Below, in pieces: positions 60,713-64,000 of a stretch of DNA of 64,000 nt. The notes under the pieces were generated by a model. That model did no database searches. It saw nothing but the letters and a program-made list of their open reading frames with translations, and was not told where the DNA came from. The position numbers were made by a program, and so were the translations under genes. Source of the DNA: Pseudolactococcus sp041800635 (lineage in GTDB: Bacteria; Bacillota; Bacilli; Lactobacillales; Streptococcaceae); assembly GCA_047833645.1 (NCBI GenBank), contig CP181259.1, positions 248,001 to 312,000 of the forward strand, in the 5' to 3' direction. Within the stretch, counting starts at the first letter, position 1. Every line of letters begins with the position of its first letter.

Positions 60713-61441
60713 TTAATCTTGATTTTTATCACTTTTCCAACTTGTTTTAATAATTGACAGATATTTTGATTCATCATCATACATTAGTAACTCTCCATTT
60801 CCCATAGAAAATGTATCAATCGGAATCATAGGAAGTTTGAAAGAAATCTTTTCTTGCGGCGTGTGCCCAATAATTTGTTTAAGGTATTTTGGATTAGGGA
60901 AGGGAATAAGGTCTTTATTATAATCTGCCCATAAAGGAGAACCAAATTTTGCTTGCCCTCCTCTGGATATCCCGACTTTTTCTTGGAGGTCAACCAAATC
61001 TATAATTTCATTATCAGTAATAGTTTCAAAATACCATTCTTTTGGTTCTTCATCGAAGCAAAAACCTGCATGACTCACTAAAATATCATCTAGCCAATAA
61101 GCCACTTGAAGCCTTAATCCCAACAGATTTTCATTAATAGCCCAAAATAAGTCTATATTTTGAGTAGAGAATATCTCAGGTCTTTCAATCAGATAGGGCG
61201 CATCATGATTTCCGACAAGTGTAATAATTTCAAATCCTCGACTTTGCATTTTTTGTTTCCAATCAATTAAAAACTGAAGTTCAAAAGCATAAAGTCTCAA
61301 ATTATCTTGTTGTCCATGTGCATCCATATAATCACCAAGCAAAATGACTCTCTGACAATTAAATTCATTTGATTTTTCTTCAACAATCGGAAGAACCAGG
61401 CTCATTTTTAAATGTAAGTCTCCAACTAACAGTGTTTTCAT
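60713..61441 (-). CDS. PPP-type metallophosphoesterase
   Basis: This is a 242-residue phosphoesterase with the complete two-metal PPP motif set: GDLHLK (D-x-H), LLGDYMDAHG, LVGNHDAPYLIE, LVSHAGFCF and IIGHTPQ. The SHAG...GHT pattern groups it with ApaH/PrpE/polynucleotide-phosphatase-like enzymes rather than cyclic nucleotide esterases. GGGAGGAAA precedes ATG 61441, which is preferred over a start at 61498. It is the last gene of an operon with EEP- and HAD-fold phosphoesterases. The substrate is unknown; RNA or DNA ends, dinucleotide polyphosphates or phosphoprotein are options. Confidence 0.85.
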   Translation of the reverse strand: MKTLLVGDLHLKMSLVLPIVEEKSNEFNCQRVILLGDYMDAHGQQDNLRLYAFELQFLIDWKQKMQSRGFEIITLVGNHDAPYLIERPEIFSTQNIDLFWAINENLLGLRLQVAYWLDDILVSHAGFCFDEEPKEWYFETITDNEIIDLVDLQEKVGISRGGQAKFGSPLWADYNKDLIPFPNPKYLKQIIGHTPQEKISFKLPMIPIDTFSMGNGELLMYDDESKYLSIIKTSWKSDKNQD

Positions 61442-61507
61442 ATTTTCCTCCCAAAGCAAATTCCTATATAAATTTTTGTTCGTTTTTATTAATATCAAAC
61501 AAACATT

Positions 61508-62323
61508 TTATAACTTTACTTCAACAGTTAAAATCGCATGATCAGGATAAGTAGGTGTATTTCTGATGAAATATCCCTCAGGAACTTGATATCCATCTAC
61601 AAAGTACTCTTTTTCATAATGCCTTGCAAAATCCCAATGTAATTTATTATAGCTAGATTCTTTATCTACTGAAACTCCTTTAGTGATAATCCAATCAAGA
61701 GTTGCATATTTCCAACTCGTCCCTTTTGGCGAATAAGGAGTTGAAAAATTTTTACTACTAATGAGCTTTTTAATCTTCTCCCAGTTCCAAGCTGATTCTT
61801 TCTCCCAATGTGGGCCATTATTGAAATCGCCAACAATGATGATATTTTCGTCATCTTTAAAAGATTCTAAAATATACTCCAGCTGTTCTTTTCGCTCTGT
61901 GATTACCTCATTTTTTCCACCAATTCTAATCCTCATTCCTACCAAGGTAATATATTTTCCGCTGAGTAGTTGTGCACGAATAGCCAAAAAATTGGGGTTC
62001 TCTTTTTCAATTTTTTGAGTAGATCTTTCTTGGATCATATTTTCTAGAGTTGGATTGAAGAATCTTGATTTATTTAATGCAACAAAAACGCCATTTCCAG
62101 TTTTATTCGGTTTACTAGCATCATAAGGTGTACCATTGTAAGAATATATATAATATTCTGTTAATTTATTCTCAAGTATTTGGACATTTGCATCACCTTT
62201 GAATTCAACTAAAATAACTACATCAGGATTTTTATCCAGGATTTCATCTGCTAAAAAATCTTGATTCTTTGTATCTGATGAACGCTGATTTATGTTCCAT
62301 TCTAAAATATTTAAGGTTGCCAT
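61508..62323 (-). CDS. Endonuclease/exonuclease/phosphatase (EEP) superfamily protein
   Basis: This is a 271-residue protein with the EEP/DNase I-like fold. The Asn strand is TLNILEWNINQRSSD, the metal Glu VVILVEFKGDA, the His/Asn/Asp segment IIVGDFNNGPHWEKESAW and the final TYPDHAILTVEVKL (Asp-His). It has no signal peptide, so it acts inside the cell. EEP enzymes cut DNA, RNA ends, mRNA cap or tail, or phospholipid heads. It lies 64 bp after the HAD gene and 66 bp before the metallophosphoesterase gene on the same strand. Confidence 0.85.
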   Translation of the reverse strand: MATLNILEWNINQRSSDTKNQDFLADEILDKNPDVVILVEFKGDANVQILENKLTEYYIYSYNGTPYDASKPNKTGNGVFVALNKSRFFNPTLENMIQERSTQKIEKENPNFLAIRAQLLSGKYITLVGMRIRIGGKNEVITERKEQLEYILESFKDDENIIIVGDFNNGPHWEKESAWNWEKIKKLISSKNFSTPYSPKGTSWKYATLDWIITKGVSVDKESSYNKLHWDFARHYEKEYFVDGYQVPEGYFIRNTPTYPDHAILTVEVKL

Positions 62324-62388
62324 TTTATTTTTATCTCCTGTATCTCTATTCTTTCCGTTCTATTTATGAATGTGTTTTATCAAATATT

Positions 62389-62844
62389 TCATGTCAAGTT
62401 ATCAATAGTCATCAAATCTTCCTTTGAAAGAGCTTTGATCGCCCCTGAGGGAATAATAAAATACAAATTATTAGGAAAACTATTTAAGTTCACAAAATCA
62501 GCATCGTTATCTGCGCAAATAATGGTATCTTTGGGATGTTCTTCAGCAAACTGTAGAATGGCAGCCTGCTTCTTCCAAATTCCTTTTGAAGTATTGGCAA
62601 ATCTTAATTTACCTTCAACCTTAAGTTTTAGTTGTGATTCAATTTGAGAAGTTTCATTTGTTCTATCCGTACACCACCAAATACTATGATTCACTTTTTC
62701 GGAGAAAATCTTTAACCAATCTACAATATATCTTGGAATTGCTAAATGTCCACGTCCCCAGGTTTCAACTTCTACAGCATCTGTCCCTCGATACATAAGA
62801 GGTGCAATAGTATCATCAATATCCAATAATAAATATTTTGTCAT
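62389..62844 (-). CDS. HAD-fold hydrolase, possibly HAD_SAK type
   Basis: This is a 151-residue protein. YLLLDIDDTIAPL (D-x-D nucleophile motif) opens the sequence. HSIWWCTDRTNETSQIESQL is the second motif (Thr), AAILQFAEEHPKDTI may supply the Lys, and IICADNDADFV the acidic motif. The W-rich WWCTDRTNE segment recalls the HAD domains of Swiss-army-knife RNA-repair proteins (HAD_SAK), which remove phosphate from damaged RNA ends; this is recollection, not a search result. AAGGAG precedes the ATG at 62844. It is the first gene of the three-gene operon. Confidence 0.7.
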   Translation of the reverse strand: MTKYLLLDIDDTIAPLMYRGTDAVEVETWGRGHLAIPRYIVDWLKIFSEKVNHSIWWCTDRTNETSQIESQLKLKVEGKLRFANTSKGIWKKQAAILQFAEEHPKDTIICADNDADFVNLNSFPNNLYFIIPSGAIKALSKEDLMTIDNLT

Positions 62845-62892
62845 TAGTCACTCCTTTCTTTACAAACATAGTATGGCCTACATTTTCATTTT

Positions 62893-62923
62893 TTGAAACA
62901 TTTTTGTACAAATCATGTTTCAA
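62893..62923. promoter_or_regulatory. Inverted repeat upstream of the HAD/EEP/PPP operon
   Basis: TTGAAACAT and ATGTTTCAA are perfect 9-bp inverted arms 13 bp apart, about 50 bp before the HAD start. The arm spacing suits a dimeric repressor or an RNA hairpin. No T run follows on the minus strand. Confidence 0.55.
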
Positions 62924-63137
62924 GAAATAAATTGTGAGTTCGAGCGTACATGCTCTAGTTACAGCCCTGAAGTTATTTTACTAACAATTCAGGAGCAAAA
63001 GTACTTAGGGTGTCATATTTTTTACTCTCCTAATGAATACTTCCATCTAAAACGGGTATAAATTTTCTTACAAAAAACTATATCAAAATAAAAAAAGAAA
63101 ATCAAGAAAAAATGTAATAATTTTTGCACTTTCTTTC

Positions 63138-63168
63138 AAAAAAACTCGAGAACCTTGTTCTTGAGTTT
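63138..63168 (-). terminator. Terminator of the tandem-repeat protein gene
   Basis: AAACTCGAGAAC and GTTCTTGAGTTT form a 12-bp stem with one G-T pair; T7 follows on the minus strand. Confidence 0.8.
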
Positions 63169-63230
63169 TATTAGACTTATCACCAAACCTAAAGTTTAAG
63201 AATAAAGGTTACTGAAGTTCAGGAACAGAG

Positions 63231-63803
63231 CTAGTCTTGAAGTTTAGAAAGGTCATTTTTCAAATTATCAAATAAAGCATTCATTTGTTTCTGAGTCTCT
63301 TCAAGTAGTCCTATCATCTTATCTTTTGTTTTTTTATCGAGAATATCAGCATCAATAATAGGCTGTTCAAGAATTACTGCGGAGATAGTATTTTTTTTAT
63401 TTTCAAACTCATTGTAAAAATTATTTTCCTTGATATAAGCTGCCTTCAAAATCTCTCGAATACAGACACCGATAGTTACAGAACGTGTTCCAATAATCGT
63501 CGGAAGCTGTTCTTTCAACTTCTGAATAGCATCTTTTACATCATCGGTGATTTGAATTTTAAGCATTTGGGCGCTTGGTTTAAGCGGATATTCATATTTG
63601 GGAATTGAAGGCATCGGGGTGCTATGAATTGTTTTCCAAATAGTATCGTAATCATGACTTTCTGTCCACCGTGAATCTTCAAAAGCCCGAATGAGACAAT
63701 CTCCTTTTGTGACATTTCCTCCTATTTTCACCTCATAGCTATCTCTCATCATTTCCAATAACATTGCCGTTTCAATGGATATTCTTGCTTGATAGTAATT
63801 CAT
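63231..63803 (-). CDS. Unrecognised 190-residue protein with two tandem ribbon-helix-helix-like repeats and a C-terminal coiled coil
   Basis: I do not recognise a family. Residues 5-46 and 81-124 each follow a short strand, helix, turn and helix order: ARISIETAMLLEMMRDSYEV...NVTKGDCLIRAFED and KIQITDDVKDAIQKLKEQLP...SVTIGVCIREILKA. Both contain VTxGxC at the same place, so one arose from the other. Each unit resembles half of a MetJ/Arc-type DNA-binding dimer. A Pro-rich linker (62-78) joins them. Residues 150-190 (MIGLLEETQKQMNALFDNLKNDLSKL) are heptad-like. GGAGAGA precedes the ATG. A DNA-binding regulator or plasmid/ICE accessory protein is a guess. Confidence 0.6.
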   Translation of the reverse strand: MNYYQARISIETAMLLEMMRDSYEVKIGGNVTKGDCLIRAFEDSRWTESHDYDTIWKTIHSTPMPSIPKYEYPLKPSAQMLKIQITDDVKDAIQKLKEQLPTIIGTRSVTIGVCIREILKAAYIKENNFYNEFENKKNTISAVILEQPIIDADILDKKTKDKMIGLLEETQKQMNALFDNLKNDLSKLQD

Positions 63804-63836
63804 TTATCTCTCCATTTTCTGATTGATGTCAAACAT

Positions 63837-63842
63837 ATTATA
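63837..63842 (-). promoter_or_regulatory. -10 of the tandem-repeat protein gene
   Basis: TATAAT on the minus strand lies 34 bases before the start codon. The -35 (TACGTT at 17 bp) is poor. Confidence 0.5.
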
Positions 63843-64000
63843 CCATAAAAGTATGAAAAAACGTAAGAATAAATATAAAACTTTGAACTAAAAGGATTAT
63901 CAAGCGGGTTATCGAAAACTTTCTTTTGTTACTTTAGCACAAACACCATGTGGTGGGACAACAAGTAATGCCAGTTGAACTACAAATAATCCAAGGAGTT

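Larger units (their letters stand above)
62845..63230. other. Intergenic region upstream of the phosphoesterase operon
   Basis: This 386-bp A/T-rich gap contains the inverted repeat at 62893-62923, a GAGC-GTACAT-GCTC palindrome near 62941, a CCTGAA...TTCAGG pair near 62968-62995, and the terminator of the upstream gene (63138-63168). No coding sequence is supported. The density of small palindromes suggests regulation. Confidence 0.5.

Noticed and set aside
63844..64000. Minus-strand frame entering from the right edge and ending LLVVPPHGVCAKVTKESFR, and a plus-strand MPVELQIIQGV at the very end
   Set aside because: Too little sequence in the window to tell a gene end or start from chance.
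1..64000. CRISPR array, tRNA, rRNA, riboswitch or T-box
   Set aside because: Looked for regularly spaced repeats, cloverleaf ends and known leader motifs by eye; none convincing.

Overview
The window looks like chromosome of a low-GC Gram-positive coccus of the Streptococcaceae, most likely a Lactococcus of the raffinolactis/piscium (Pseudolactococcus) branch. Pointers are the pfkA-pyk pair behind an upstream catabolite-responsive element (cre), dltXABCD, murB next to potABCD, a class III (Firmicute) fructose-1,6-bisphosphatase, gram-positive sigma-A promoters with AGGAG ribosome sites, and the order galR-aga-galK-galT, which I recall from Lactococcus raffinolactis. This is a judgement from gene content; no database was searched.

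Layout. 1-5.2 kb: an ApbE flavin transferase cut by the left edge, a CPBP membrane protease, and a sulfide/persulfide detoxification locus (CstR-like repressor facing rhodanese, CoA-disulfide/persulfide reductase with C-terminal rhodanese, and a second rhodanese). 5.2-10.3 kb: a patchy accessory stretch with an RmlC-like epimerase, an SGNH hydrolase, a methyltransferase gene split by a 1200-bp IS5-family element with a 4-bp target duplication, and a GIY-YIG nuclease gene broken by an in-frame TAG. Three copies of one hairpin repeat lie between genes at 2.3, 5.2 and 9.8 kb. 10.3-25.4 kb: core genes on the minus strand: 23S rRNA uracil methyltransferase, the murB-pot polyamine operon interrupted by a DUF998 membrane protein and a TPM/LemA pair, rarD, hom-thrB, and dfrA-small membrane protein-clpX-engB. 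25.5-37.2 kb: a Gtf3-like glycosyltransferase, pfkA-pyk (no ldh beside them), nagA, xpaC-telA, gpsA-galU, and a NusG_II/Gx-transporter/polyprenyl synthase trio resembling eetA-eetB-dmkB followed by rsmG. 37.4-42 kb: dltX-A-B-C-D for D-alanylation of teichoic acids.

42-59.3 kb is an alpha-galactoside (raffinose/melibiose) utilisation block. MsmEFG imports the sugar, with no ATPase gene in the cluster. Aga releases galactose, GtfA phosphorolyses the sucrose part, and GalK/GalT/GalE run the Leloir pathway. MsmR and GalR regulate it. GalR-type palindromes and cre sites sit on the promoters of galE, aga and msm; galR has the palindrome, and gtfA has cre-like sites. The gluconeogenic fbp lies upstream of galR.

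59.5-64 kb: a GNAT acetyltransferase, then a visibly more A/T-rich accessory segment. It holds a three-gene operon of unlike phosphoesterases (HAD, endonuclease/exonuclease/phosphatase, PPP-type metallophosphoesterase) and a 190-residue protein built from two tandem ribbon-helix-helix-like repeats. This end is the best candidate for something undescribed, possibly nucleic-acid repair or defence. No rRNA, tRNA or CRISPR array was recognised.
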